From NCBI GenBank assembly GCA_024195265.1, contig JAJLRJ010000005.1:38960707-39024706 (forward strand): a stretch of 64,000 nt of DNA, read 5' to 3'. The position numbers and the translations under genes were made by a program. A model generated the notes under the pieces. It saw only the letters and a program-made list of their open reading frames with translations. It was not told where the DNA came from and did no database searches. Positions 33,368 to 45,323 of this stretch are shown here, one piece after another (within the stretch, counting starts at the first letter, position 1; each line of letters starts with the position of its first letter). The stretch comes from Dendrophyllia cribrosa. Lineage: Eukaryota > Cnidaria > Anthozoa > Scleractinia > Dendrophylliidae.

Positions 33368-33613
33368 TCAGCTGGTATCAAATGTATGATTGAAGCCGGA
33401 ACAAAGAATTGCTAAATCGGGATAAATCTTTCTCAGAATTCTACGTGGCAGCAGTACAAAGTCAAGAGATAGACGTTCTTTAAAATCTCGATTGAAAACA
33501 TCCGAAGCGTGAATAATTTCACGCTTTGTCAAAGATGTTTCCTCTTTCATACTCGGTTGCTTGAGGCAAATTAATAAGTTCACTAAAGGTGAAGTGTTTT
33601 GTAATCGGGCCAT
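33368..33613 (-). CDS. Candidate 81-codon ORF, unknown
   Basis: MARLQNTSPLVNLLICLKQP, then KREIIHASDVFNRDFKERLS, then FVLLPRRILRKIYPDLAIL. It looks like real protein in composition. The ATG directly follows CCCTGCAG, which could be an acceptor. No family, no clear donor. It ends just upstream of the TATA promoter for 33250, which speaks mildly against it being an exon of the same transcript. Confidence 0.25.
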   Translation of the reverse strand: MARLQNTSPLVNLLICLKQPSMKEETSLTKREIIHASDVFNRDFKERLSLDFVLLPRRILRKIYPDLAILCSGFNHTFDTS

Positions 33614-34287
33614 CTGCAGGGCAAGAACCTTAGAAATCTGATAGGGAAACCTGTGATTGTTGTTTTCCTGTCAGTAAACCCTACCTATCGCCGATACAAA
33701 TATGTTTTCTGTTTTGCAGTTCAAATTTCCAAAAGAGTTCTGTTTGGAGCACGAAGCAATATTCATTAATGATTAAAAAATTACCAAGTAAAGAGCTCTA
33801 CGGATTCTCTTGTGACTGAAAGTGAGGAATTGAAGTGGCATTTCCTTTGGATTTAACGTCAGAAGTGCAATAGCGAAAATTCAAACAAGGTTTAATTTTC
33901 AGAATAAAATGCTTTTAACACGGGAAATTGCAAATCAAAGGGTTTAACAACAGCGATACCACACCTACCGCGAGCTTAGCACAAATAAGCTTTAATTAAT
34001 TAACCTCTTTATTCCAAAGTCAAACAAGCAATTCCATAATAAACCCAAATGTCATTCCGTTAAAACATGACTGAAACCCCCACACAGAGCCACTTTCTCA
34101 ATAGCTTTCATTTCATGCTCACACTTCATCTACAGTCTCTAAAGCTACTTCAACATGACATGCATGAAGCAGGAAAAATTACACATCGGAAGACCACACG
34201 ATATTTAATGAGGAACAACTGTGTTTGGGCTGTTCAGTGTGGACGCCTAGTAACACCCTTTAGGTGTTACCATAATAAAATCTTGAT

Positions 34288-34460
34288 TTACCCCTTTCAC
34301 TCCCAGAGTCTATTTATATGGAGACAAGTGGTGTAGTTCTAACTTTTGAGTTTGTCCGACAACGAAATCCAATGGTGTGACCATTCAAACGAAATTTCTT
34401 CTGCAGTACTTTTGTGTGGTATCATTTGTTTTTCAGTATTTTACAAAATGAAATTTGGGA
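34288..34460 (-). repeat. Family B MITE, one end missing
   Basis: Starts CCCCTTTCACTCCCAGAGTC, then GGAGACAAGTGGTGTAGTTC, TAACTTTTGAG, ATTCAAACGAAATTTCTTCT, and ends in the AAATTTGGGATTTCTCTTGA block. Overlaps the frames at 34067-34570, which are not genes. Confidence 0.65.
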
Positions 34461-34787
34461 TTTCTCTTGAAATTTTATTTAAATCACGAAGAGAAGAAGC
34501 TTCAGTGTCTTTGCACATCCGCCAACCCATGTTTTGGAAACTGATAGAGGCGAGGCCAAAAGCTGGCTAAATAAGGTTTCGTTTTGACAATCAATGAGAA
34601 CACTCAGTTATTTGATAAACAGACGGTATAAAGCGGAACGAAGAGCTTATAACGAAAAGGGTTTGAAAAAATACAGTTATTTTTACTTTCATATAAATTC
34701 TACTTTGCTTTAGGTGCTTGATCACAAATCTCTTGTTCACTTGAAAACAAGTCTATAACAGACCAAGAAGCTTATACAAAATCATAT

Positions 34788-34948
34788 ACAGTTGAACCTC
34801 TCTACAACGGCCACCTTTAAACAGAATTTTCTGGCCGTTGTAGAGAGGTGGCCGTTATGGGGAGGTTATCAATTAGAGGATTTGAGTGAGTGAATTAGAT
34901 GTTGGGACAATAAAACATGGCCGTTGTAAGAGGTTCTACTCTATAGTT
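34788..34948. mobile_element. pogo-like MITE
   Basis: TACAGTTGAACCTCTCTACA, then ACGGCCACC, at the left; ATGGCCGTTGTAAGAGGTTC then TACT at the right. An internal GGCCGTTGTAGAGAGGTGGC is a further copy of the end. TA-flanked; no coding capacity. Confidence 0.65.
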
Positions 34949-35057
34949 ATAACCTTTTCTTTTCTTCTTTTTTCAGCGGTAGTGCTGAGGTACAGCATCA
35001 TTAAATCCAAAAGTCCATTACGGACATTCTAATTTTTAATGGGCGATTTTCACGATT

Positions 35058-35548
35058 GCGTCATTTTACTACAGCTACCAGAATTAATTTCGTTTTTTCT
35101 TTCTTTTGTAATCTCAGTGGAGCTTAAAAGGTGAAGTAATACGGGCAGCAAAATCTTACATCTTGTCGGGCAAGTTGCAACAACAACAACAACAACAACA
35201 ACAACATCCTTTATTTATGCACGATAGGTTGCAGAAAGTAGAAGCAACGTTTACTGTCTGCAAATTTGTTGCGCGCGTTGGTGGTAATACGCGCAACATC
35301 AGGGCCGAGTTGATCGAAGGACGATTAGCGCTACTCCAGGATTAATTACCATGACAACTCATATGTTCTGTTGACAGTTAATCCAGGATTAGTGCTAATC
35401 AGGCTTTGAACAACTCGGCCCAGGGCTGCAGCCTACAACGGAACATTGTTGAGCAACAAGTTGCACGATTTTGTTGCCCGTATTACGTCACCTTAAATAA
35501 CAATAGACCAAAAAACGCAATGATTCTGGTAGTTATAGTAAATGACGC
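35058..35548. mobile_element. Nested-hairpin foldback element with (CAA)n
   Basis: Three mirrored layers. GCGTCATTTTACTACAGCTA (35058) pairs with the block ending AATGACGC (35548). GGTGAAGTAATACGGGCAGC (35130) pairs with TTGCCCGTATTACGTCACCT. An inner pair, GGGCCGAGTTGATC, pairs with GAACAACTCGGCCC. A (CAA)n run lies at 35177-35205. The 60-codon frame at 35163-35345 is within it. No transposase. Confidence 0.7.
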
Positions 35549-35709
35549 CATAATATGACCTATTGTTATCAAGAAATAATGATCTTGAAGGTGATTGCTA
35601 CAGATTGCTAGTGTAAATTTGTATACGTGCCGTTTTCAAAACGATTAGCCAAGATTGTTTATATTATTCGAGAAACTTCTTTCCTAAAAAATAAATCGTC
35701 TTTATTTAA

Positions 35710-35830
35710 CGAGGGTGACACTAAATAGTCATAAGACTAACAAACCTGTGGCCCTCGGATTCCAGATCGAATTGGAATTTGGAAGTGTTGGTTTTTGAGG
35801 AGAGGGGAAAAACCCATGCGGTTTATATAA
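35710..35830 (-). repeat. Retroelement-like 3' fragment, inverted relative to 41640-41885
   Basis: GAGGGTGACACTAAATAGTC, then GGCCCTCGGATTCCAGATCG, then TTTGGAAGTGTTGGTTTTTG: the reverse complement of the block at 41750-41860. Confidence 0.65.
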
Positions 35831-36664
35831 ACACGCGCTTACAACTTAAAACCAATCAGAATAACGTCTCCATTGTAGATCTAACTAAGAAAGGAATTTT
35901 TTCAAATGGCCTGCATTCGCAATCGACACATGTCGATGTCTGGGACGATAACCCCGTAACTTCCGCACTGTAAATCTAACTTAACTGACACAACTAGAAA
36001 GGATTTTTTTGAAATGCCCTGCTCTCGACAACAGACGCATGTCGATGTCTGGGACGATAACCCCGTAACAGATTCACGTTTCAATGCCTTTGATTTATCG
36101 GTACCGAAACATTACCATCATAACCTTGGTTGGTTCTGTTAGAATTGTATGATAGTATAACATTTCATTACAACATTTCTTATTGCATCATTGTGGCAGA
36201 GAAGAATGCAGTGATTGGTCCAAAGTTGGAGTTTTCTAGAATGGAGGGACGCTCGCTGGCACGAAGCACCTTTTAAGATTTCGTCGGTGATAACAAGTTA
36301 AGCTTATGCTTGTTGTATTAAAGACGCACCATTGTTCTCTAGGACTTGGTCAGAGGCACCTTCCGTTCAGTTTCCGTCTTCCTCCCAGAGTTGACCGAGA
36401 CATAAAGTGTGGTTCTAGATTCCTATTTAGTTCTTCAATTTTACAGCGTGGCCATTTTTTCCTGTATTACTGGTTATCAATATATAATTTATGAATTTTT
36501 TCTATTTTTATGAGTTTTATTTCTCTATTCTTTGGAGATCAGTTTTATAAATAATAATTTAGTTTTCCTTTAAGAATATTCATCAAAACTGCGTGTGTAG
36601 GAAGGTATTGGTACATTTTGTAATGGAGGCGTTTTTGTTATGGAGAAGTTTTACTGTACAAACT

Positions 36665-36830
36665 GGCTATTCATCATTATAACTTTTGAGTTTTGTGGAT
36701 GAAATCCTAAAGTGCTATTGCACGAAAGCTACTGAGCATAACTTTACTTTGGTACTATTTTCTTTATTTTAGAAAATGAAATTTGATATTTCCTTGAATT
36801 TTGATTTTGGGAGTGCAAGTTTATTTGTCA
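36665..36830 (-). repeat. Family B MITE fragment
   Basis: TAACTTTTGAGTTTTGTGGA, AAATCCTAAAGTG, AAAATGAAATTTGATATTTC, TTGAATTTTGATTTTGGGAG. Truncated at the left. Confidence 0.6.
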
Positions 36831-36919
36831 CTCTTTGCTGTGTACGTCATCGGTGTGGGCTCGCCTTGCATGAGTCGAAAAGGGATTCATTAAAAAGGAT
36901 ATGGACTGGTTATACGATG

Positions 36920-37115
36920 TTTAGTCCTTTAAATCCCAAGAGTGCCAAAGAACAAAATTCAAGAAAAATTTCAAATTTCATTTTATAAAATATTGAAAAA
37001 CTAATGGTACCATGCAAAAGTTCTGCAGAAGAGGTTTCATTTGAATGGCCACACACTATAGGATTTCGTCTACTGACTACACTACATGTCTCCATAACTG
37101 ATTCTGGGAGTAAAA
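36920..37115 (+). repeat. Family B MITE, degenerate full-length copy
   Basis: CCTTTAAATCCCAAGAGTGC at the left to TGATTCTGGGAGTAAAAG at the right, with the TACCATGCAAAAGTTCTGCA core. TTAA flanks are eroded. Confidence 0.65.
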
Positions 37116-37665
37116 GTAACAAAGCCGCAGTCTAAACAAACTTCAATCTAGCCAACTCCAATATTTAAACGTTATTTACTGTAGCACAGACTAGAAAAAC
37201 ATTTATCTAATTAGACCCACTTAAAAACAGATGTGGAGGTCCCATAATTGCCTTCAACCGCGGTCTAATAAAGTTAGACTTCGGTTGAATAACCGGCCCT
37301 GTGAATTCGAAACATCTTGATCTTTTATTCGCTGAAATGGTATACTACGTATCGGGAAAAGATCCTATGATTTCCAGCAGTTCTTTTCATAAATCAGCTA
37401 ACTTCCTTCATTTCTGCAACGTTCGTAAATGCACTTCTTGTTTTTTTTTTTAAATTAATGAATACATACGATAGCATCAGTGTTAAGAAGCTTAACTACG
37501 TTGTTCATCATTTGCAAATAGTTAGAAAATAATCCAGCTGCCAAGGGAAACTCTATGTTGACAGTTTGTTGGGTTGACTGTCGATCAGGTCAGAATGATA
37601 ATTAATCACCACGTCCATTCATTTCCTCCATGTGCTATCAGTTCGTGTTTCTTATGACGTATTAA

Positions 37666-37878
37666 CCCTTTAATAATAAAACCCAAGAGTGCCAAAAATC
37701 AAGATTCAAGAAAAATCCCAAAGTTCATTTTGTAAAGTATTGAAAAACAATTGGTACCATGCAAAAGTACTGACAAAGAGGTATCATTTAAATGGTTGCA
37801 CAATAGGATTTCGTCCACAGACTCAAAGTTACAACCACGTTACATGTCTTCATAACATTGACCCTGGGAGTGAAAGGG
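37666..37878 (+). mobile_element. Family B MITE with TTAA flanks
   Basis: TTAA|CCCTTTAATAATAAAA at the left and CCCTGGGAGTGAAAGGG|TTAA at the right. The core includes GGTACCATGCAAAAGTACTG. CCC...GGG ends with TTAA duplications are typical of piggyBac-type elements. The open frames here are not genes. Confidence 0.75.
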
Positions 37879-37882
37879 TTAA

Positions 37883-40411
37883 CAAAAATTTCTTTAAGAC
37901 TAAAACAACATGGGCAGATATAAACCTCATTTACCAGTGTTTGATTGCAACAATTTAATTGAAAGTATATCAGGTACAATTTTATGGCATATGAAAGGAG
38001 ATAAATCATATTTTAAACGTTTTAGTGACCATCGTGGTGAATTATATCGAAAACTATTTGCCCGTGTGTGCGCATGCAGATTTAGATGCGTGCGTTTTAA
38101 AACCCATCCGGGAAGTTGACGTAAATTATAGATAAAACGCTACGACAGTGTTAAAACATAAGAAAAAATCACCACGAACGTGTCTTGCTTTGCGAACTAG
38201 CAGTTTCCACGTTTACGTTCACAGAATAAAACCTGTTCCGTTTCCAAAACAGTACTGCGTCATATCTGCATTGGAACCCGAATAAATATGTTGGAATGTT
38301 TTCTAACGAGCAAACGTAAATCAGCACTCTAAACCGTTACCAAGCGCGGAGAACGCGTGAACGCTAAGGCACAATTTTATTCTAAAATCTAAACAGCTCA
38401 TCCAACACGGCCCCGCTTTTGTTTACAGGTTTTTTACATCAGCAATGGTAATCGTAATAACACTTTTCATGTTGCTTTTAAATTACATTGCATTTTAATA
38501 CTTTTGGCGATGCAGCTGAGCGTCTCGGTATCAACGAAACCAAAAAAGATGTTTCACGCAGTTTGTAGACTTTTCTAAAGCAAGGATGCAAATCGGAGAT
38601 CTTTTGACTCTTTGAATAGAACATAATTAATCCTTTAGAAAATTTAGTTGTCATTTCAAGAATTTCTTAAAAATGAAAATTCGGTCGCCATGTTGGTGTA
38701 GCATAGTTGTGCACCAAAAATGGCGGACGCATACAAAGTTCTCTAATTTTTTAAATCTTCTTTTCCCATAACTCGGTTTGAAGATCGTTAGGCTTCAAAA
38801 TTTTGCCAAGTCGTTTCATTTGAAATTATCTGTAACATCTTATTTTTGGTGTTGATCTCAAACCCAGAAAAACAACAAACAGCACAAACTGTTTACGTAA
38901 ATGAAAACGATCTGTTGTTGTTGTTATTTTTTGTTTACGTTATAATGTGTTATAGTTGAAAAAGCATCGGTTAGCATTCTAACACTTTGCGATGTTTTTG
39001 TTTTTGGCAAAAGAGTATTCGATGTATTCTGAGTATTCTCCGGACATTCGGTTGGAAATCGGTAAAAAACCAACACTCTTTAGTAATATGGCAACTGGCC
39101 CTTTTCGTTTTTATTTGTCTGTGAATTATATCTGGGTAATATTCGATACTATGGCTCGATACTACCGCTGTGCTATTAAAACTGAACAACATTCTCTCGC
39201 CGCTGATTTCAGCTTGGTCATCAGGGAGAATTTTTCAGTTAATTACCGTTTCTTTTCTGTTCTTGGCAGTGTTGCCGATTGCTATACGTTGCTAATACTT
39301 TTAATACAACTGCAGCTCGTTTCGGCATCGTTTCAGGGCGTTGATTATATGGGGAAACCATGGTGGATAAGGGAACACGACTTGGGGAAAGGATATTACG
39401 TAAACAGTCTTCTCTGTGGCTAAAATTGGGGTAACTCAACTCCGGACATTCCCGACAAACCTTTGCTAAACTGAGCCAAGTCACGTGTTGAATGCGTTTC
39501 GTGTTACACTTCCTCTTGTTAAAAAAATAACAAACAGCACTGTATAAAAAGTGCTGCTCTGAAGCATTCCTTGGAAAGTTTAAAACTACCTTGTTCAGCA
39601 TAATAAACAGCCGCAAAGAACAGTACTTCGGGAGTGGAATATTCTCTTCATATGTTTTTTGTTCTGTTGTTTTGTTTTGTCGTTTGCTTTTTAAAATGTG
39701 AAGTGATAACAATTAGCAACAGAAACCTTTATACGAAGTTCGTGTTCGAACTTCCAGGAAGTACAGACTAGTTTAGATCTCGAAGCGTGAAGAAATCCAA
39801 TTAGCTGAGATGATTTTCCTGTAAATAACTCACTAATCGAAGCTGTAATGGTCGAAAGCAAAGGTTAACGGAAAAGAAAATTTCGGCAAGGGGAAAAGCT
39901 AATCTTTTAATGAGCGCTTTAGAACTCCGAGCTGTTGAAAGCTTTGACGTAAATGACACTGATCAAAGACACGCAAACAAGACTGAAGTGTCACGCAGGA
40001 CAACATTCCAACGAATAAAATAACTCGTGGTCATAGTCTGTTTCAATAGTGGGGTGTAAGTTTCAAGAACGCGCCAAACAAATTGGAAAGTGATAGGAAC
40101 TGTTATTACTCAAAGTCCTAGATGGCTAAATACTTGATTCTGCTAATTAGACATAACGTTATTCTCACAGAAAACTGTTAAAGTTAACCTTTCGTCTCCT
40201 TGAAGTGCTAAAGTACAAATTTTCTAAAACTTCACTTGGGGAAAACGAAACAGCACTGCAAGACCACCTGTAAGAATTGAACAATATTTTCAGTTTGACT
40301 AGTCACACATGATTTCGTGCACGTAGTCATGAGTGGAAAGCACTGAATAAATTTCATGATGGCCAAGCTGGAATCATACTGAATTACTTGCCGAAGGGCT
40401 TTATCAATTTT
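37883..40411. other. Stretch without supported genes
   Basis: Contains overlapping open frames at 38992-39423 (+, 143 codons) and 39239-39712 (-, 157 codons) with no recognisable domain, weak starts and a fragment of family A repeat (about 39535-39640, CTTGTTCAGCATAATAAACA). Neither frame can be preferred. A second (+) frame at 37910-38119 is also unsupported. Confidence 0.35.
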
Positions 40412-40606
40412 TAACGCTTTATTTCCCAAGTGCCAAAAATCAAAATTCAAGAGAAATCCCAAATTTCATTTTGTAAGGTATTGAATGGTACCATGTAAAA
40501 GTTCTGCCGAAGAGGTTTCATTTGAATGGTCACACCATAGGATTCATCCACACGGACTCAAAAGTTACATGGCTTCATGATTGACTATGAAAGCATATGA
40601 AAAGGT
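40412..40606 (+). repeat. Family B MITE, degenerate
   Basis: TTAACGCTTTATTTCCCAAG, GTGCCAAAAATCAAAATTCA, GAGGTTTCATTTGAATGGTC to GAAAAGGTTAAG. The right inverted end is eroded. Confidence 0.65.
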
Positions 40607-40918
40607 TAAGGCTTAACGGTTATTTAACGCTTTCTTCTATCAGATACGTATGTTTCAAAAACCTCCAAGGTAAAAAACTTTAAGGTTAAATTTATTCAAG
40701 CTCGAGAACTGAATAATTTCGTCTTTTTGTACATTTTTGAAGATGAAATGAGCCAAAAGAAAAAACCACCGAGGTAAATTTATTCATCGAGAAAATCATT
40801 CCGAAAACATTGCCATTGCAATAAATTTCTTTTTAACTGATTATCCACAGCAATTCATATCTGCATGGAGCAACCAACGAATCGTTTCGACCAAAGTCAT
40901 TTTGAAAATTCGTATTAA

Positions 40919-41212
40919 CCCTTTAACTCCCAAGAGTGCCAAATACCAGAATTCAAGAAAAATCCCAAATTTTATTTTGTAAAATATTGAAAAACAAATG
41001 GCACCATGCAAAAGTACTACTAAAGAGGTTTCATTTGAATGGTGACACCATAGGATTTCATCAACAGACTCAAAAGTTAGAACAAATGGTACCATGCAAA
41101 AGTACTGCTGAAGAGGTTTCATCTGAATGGTCACACCATAGGATTTCATCAACAGACTGAAAAGTTAGAACTACATTACATGTCTCCATAATTGTCTCTG
41201 GGAGTGAAAGGG
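40919..41212 (+). mobile_element. Family B MITE, best copy, TTAA flanks and internal duplication
   Basis: TTAA|CCCTTTAACTCCCAAGAG at the left; CTCTGGGAGTGAAAGGG|TTAA at the right. An internal block of about 88 bp (ACAAATGGYACCATGCAAAA through ACTCAAAAGTTAGA) is present twice in tandem (about 40995-41082 and 41083-41165). That block is the part shared with family A. Non-autonomous. Confidence 0.8.
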
Positions 41213-41639
41213 TTAAGTTGTTTTTTGAGGGATAAAGAATGTCGTTTTGGGTACGAAATAAGTTCAGCTAGGGTTTTCGGAAGGGATAAAGCAGCTGGTA
41301 AATTTGAGGGATAATGTTCCTTTCCTTAAAATTTTCTGCCGCTGAAATATTCAGCTAAAAAACCCGAAACGCTCAAACTGTTTTAGCTTTCATGCGGCTT
41401 CCCTAAAATGATCTGGAAAAAAAGTACAACGCCATTCCAAGGGCTATGAACAACCGGATCTTCGCTATGGTTCAAAGTTAAACGCTTTCTTTATCTCTCT
41501 TAACTTATCTCCTTCGTTTCCTTCTGGCTGTTGTTTTCGGTTTTTGCCAAAGGAAGTGCCAAATGGGTCGTTTGGCGGATTTTCATGAGCACATTAATCT
41601 TCCTGCCCCTTTAGAAGCTTACTGGTCTTATCAGATGTA

Positions 41640-41885
41640 CCACTGTACCCGGCCTGTTCCCGGATGTACCCGGCCCCGGTGTCATATGTGGGTTGAGATT
41701 GTTGTTGGTTCTCATCTTTGCTCCGAGAGGTTTTTCTCCTGGTACTCCGGTTTTCCCCTCTCCTCAAAAACCAACACTTCCAAATTCCAATTCGATCTGG
41801 AATCCGAGGGCCACAGGTTTGTTAGTCTTATGACCATTCAGTGTCACCCTCGTTAAATAAAGACGATTTATTTTATTTATTTGTG
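41640..41885 (+). repeat. Retroelement-like 3' end
   Basis: Contains GTTGGTTCTCATCTTTGCTC, CCTCAAAAACCAACACTTCC and GTCACCCTCGTTAAATAAAG followed by a TTTATT-rich tail. The same block is inverted at 35710-35830, and a diverged tail occurs at 52850-52925. The 97-codon frame at 41563-41856 is part of the repeat. A reading like this (SGFPLSSKTN, SKFQFD) recurs in coral predictions I remember. Confidence 0.55.
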
Positions 41886-43284
41886 TCTGGTATACACCTT
41901 TCCAGAGTACTATAGCCTATAATAGTACGGAGTGAGACTAAAAAGCGAGGCTGTCATGTGATAAGAGCACTGCCGGTTATAAATAGTTAACTAATTAGCT
42001 AAGTGCTCAGGTGCAGATAGAGAGCATAGACTCGGCTAAAGATATGCTCAGAAGAGTTGGCATGCAAGCAATGAAGTTCACCAACAAGATAAGTGAACAA
42101 GTTGAACTAAGTAAAGCTTTATGTAACTCTACGAAACCGGAGCAGTATAAACTGAAAATGAAATATAGGAAATCGTGATTTTTGCAAGATAAAGATTCTG
42201 TTTGAGCGTTTCGGCTTTTGCAAGTTTTAGCTGTTTCTTTTCAATGTCCATTGTACAGTTTGATTTCATTTTGCGACAAGTTACTCAACAAAAGGAAAAT
42301 ATAAATTGGGTTCAAAACGAACGTGGAAGATTGGTTTACAACCAGCTTCCCCTTTGTAATACAAGAAAGTTAACCTAAACAAACGTGCAACGTAAGGCCA
42401 GTTTATGTTCTTAATGATAAAAAAGTATGTTAACAAAAGAAAATATGTTAAGAATATGTCCTGTCTGTGTTATTGCAAGAGATTATCCTTCTAATTCCTC
42501 AGTTATATTTTTTCCCAAATAACTGATAAAATAAAGCAAATTACAAGTAGTTTGTACAAAGAGCCAAGGCACTGTACGTGATAAGACCCATATTGCCTGA
42601 GGCATCAGTCCACAACACTTAGTAACGATCTCATTTGTCCTACGAGAAGATATATTCACTCGGGTCGAAATATGCATTATGTAAATAAAATACAGCACTA
42701 GCTACTTCGACTTCGTAATTGTTGAATTGAAAACTGAATTTACTATTAGTCGTACCTGCATTTCCGTGAAAACAACCTAAAATAAGTGGCTTCAGAAACT
42801 GGCAGTTACGGCTTGGCATTTTCCACACGAGAATTTTGCTTTTACAATTGAATCGATCGAGGATTACCGTACAATCTCAACTCATAGCACATTTTCGACA
42901 AACTGAAATGACTGTGGTCTGTTGACAATGGCGTATCTTGTTATCTGTCAATAAGTGCGGATTTCAAATGTTTTAGCATTAGCACGCGATCCGGTTAATA
43001 CTAAGGCGTGTTGTGATTGGTTGTTGAGCTAACCAACGGTAGATAAGATAAGAGCGGTCGCTGTGTGATATAAATATTATTGAATATTTAACTCTGTTAT
43101 TTATGGGGTCCTTTTTATCAGGATGTGCAAGGACCTTTTTATCTACAGCGGAGTAACCTTTTTTATCGGTCAAGCGGTTACTGTTTCCTCCGATAAAAAA
43201 AAAACAGACACGTTTTGCCCTAAGTGCTCGGCAACTTGAAATAAAAATCCCTAATATTGACTGCAGTGAAACAAATGTATCAGC
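41886..43284. other. Stretch with no supported feature
   Basis: Short open frames only, on both strands; no splice-bounded exon or known repeat recognised. Confidence 0.35.
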
Positions 43285-43985
43285 AACACAGGAAAGTAAT
43301 GCTTGCTTTTTTTTGGAATGGTCACGCTGTAGGATTTCATTCGGTGACGCAACAGTTAAAACCGCTTTGTACAGCGTAATAAACAGCACCACAGGAAAGT
43401 ACTGTCACACTTTAGGATTTCTTCCAAAGACCCAAAAGTTAACCACTTTGTACAGCATAATAAACAGCATGTAATAATAACTGTTTATTCACAGATTCCA
43501 TTGAGAAACGTGAAAAGGAGATGTAGCACTTATTTTAATGGTCACACGTCAGGATTTTATCCACAGACTCAAAATATAGAACCACCTTGTACAGCATGAT
43601 AAATAGTACCACAGGAAAGTACTGCTCAGTAGCTTTCATTTGAATGGCCACACTTAAGGATTTCTTCCTAAGACCCGAAAGTTATAACCACCTTGTACAG
43701 CACGTAGCACTTATTTTTAATGGTCGCACTTCAGGATTTCATCACAGACTCAAAAGATAGAACCACCTTGTACAGCATGATAAATAATTCCACAGGAAAG
43801 TACTGCTCAGTAGCAATTATTTAAATGGTAACCGTAGGATTTCATCTACCGACCAAGAAGTTAGAACCCCCTTGCTGATGTACAGCATAATTAGTACATG
43901 TACCACAGTAAAGTACTCCTGACAGAAGCTTTGAATGGTCACACCGTAGGATTTAATCCATAGACTCAAAAGTTGGAATAACAAA
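43285..43985 (+). repeat. Family A repeat array, about six units
   Basis: Landmarks recur along the array: AATGGTCACACTTYAGGATT, CATCCACAGACTCAAAA, GAACCACCTTGTACAGCATR, CACAGGAAAGTACTGCTC. Units vary in length because of internal deletions, so spacing is irregular. Confidence 0.85.
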
Positions 43986-44373
43986 AACGAGCTGCTTGCA
44001 TGCTCCATTCGATGGTAATATTTTAGGGTATCCCTTCATCCAAAGATATGAAAGTTTTTTTAATCACATCACGTAATTCGACGGTTAACTCTCCAGGGCT
44101 CCCTGGAAACGGAAATCAGACAGAATAACTAACAGGTTAAATTCTTTAGAAAGGAAACTTTAGTTTTGTACATATTTTGAAAAGTTACAAATCTCAAGTC
44201 AATAAACCCTAGCGAGTATTTCCATATTTGGGTCGGTGACGTTGTTTACCAACCATATAACGGTTAGTTCGTATGGTAAACAGTGACGCTAAAGATGATA
44301 AACATGTGTTGCGGTTAATTTGGCCTTTTTGGCCGAGCACCAATAAAAATGTTTACATTAAACAACAAAAACG

Positions 44374-44819
44374 GAAGTAACATTTTTTAAACGAGGGAAA
44401 GGAAGACCGGACAAGGCACGTCCAAGAAGTCCCCGACGAACAAAAATACTGATAGAATTTGGATCACTCACGAGTGGCTTAACTCAGTGCTATTAAAATA
44501 GTTGTTGCCGAAGAAAACAAAATTTGTTCAACCCCTGGAGTAGAATCTTTATGTCGTGGTCAAGTGGTCTGGGTGAAGTTAACTATGTTATAAAAATATA
44601 TAAATGTCAAAATGCCACGAGAAGAATAATTCGTATTTGATACGTATTGTAGTCGGCGCGTGTCGTAGAAAGCTCTTTACCGTGAGAGTGTGCTTTGAAA
44701 AAAGTTATCTGCAAAGCCGAAAGCGAATGCTTTCCTTAATTAGGGATTTCACTCAATTGGAAAAACCTCGTTTTATCTACGTACCGATTCTATCGAAGCC
44801 AAAGCACACACAAAACCTG
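44374..44819 (+). repeat. Tandem duplication, copy 1
   Basis: Shares long blocks with 44875-45323: TCTTTATGTCGTGGTCAAGT, TATATAAATGTCAAAATGCC, ATTGTAGTCGGCGCGTGTCG, CGATTCTATCGAAGCC. Copies differ by scattered substitutions and small indels. A 111-codon frame in this copy (44604-44939) is interrupted in copy 2, so it is probably not coding. Confidence 0.75.
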
Positions 44820-44874
44820 CCACAATTACATTTCCCCAGTCCCTTGGCACTTGGTTATATCGGGGTACTAATCA

Positions 44875-45323
44875 GTAACATTTTTTTAAACAAGAAAAAT
44901 GCAGGTCGGACGAGGCACATCCAAGAAATCCCCAGTTAACAAAAATAGTGATAGAATTTGGATTTATATCATGAAACTCAGTGCTTTCAAAATAGTTGCT
45001 GCCAAACAAAATGTGTTCAATGATCTTTGGGGTAGCATCTTTATGTCGTGGTCAAGTGGTCTCGGGTGAAGTTAACTGTGTTATAAAAGTATATAAATGT
45101 CAAAATGCCACGTGAAGAATAAAAGAGGGGTAAAACGTATTTGATACGTATTGTAGTCGGCGCGTGTCGTAGAAGGATCTTTCCTTGGAGAGTGTGATTT
45201 GAAAAGAGTTAACAACAAAGCCAAAAGCGAATGCTTTCGTTAATTAGGATTTCGGTCAATTATGAAAACCTCATTTTATCTACGTAGCGATTCTATCGAA
45301 GCCGAACCACACACACAAAACCT
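44875..45323 (+). repeat. Tandem duplication, copy 2
   Basis: Direct repeat of 44374-44819, about 500 bp further on. The frame seen in copy 1 hits TGA early here. A 10-bp insertion (AGAGGGGTAA) follows the AATAA. Confidence 0.75.

Noticed and set aside
39239..39712. 157-codon minus frame and overlapping 143-codon plus frame (38992-39423)
   Set aside because: They overlap on opposite strands, neither has a domain or splice context, and part is family A repeat.
41563..41856. 97-codon plus frame with a clean stop
   Set aside because: The same sequence occurs inverted at 35710-35830 and in part at 52858-52925, so it is repeat-derived.
44525..44580. CGTGGTCAAGTGGTCTGGGTG resembling a tRNA A-box
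   Set aside because: No B-box at the right distance and no pairing stems in either duplicated copy.
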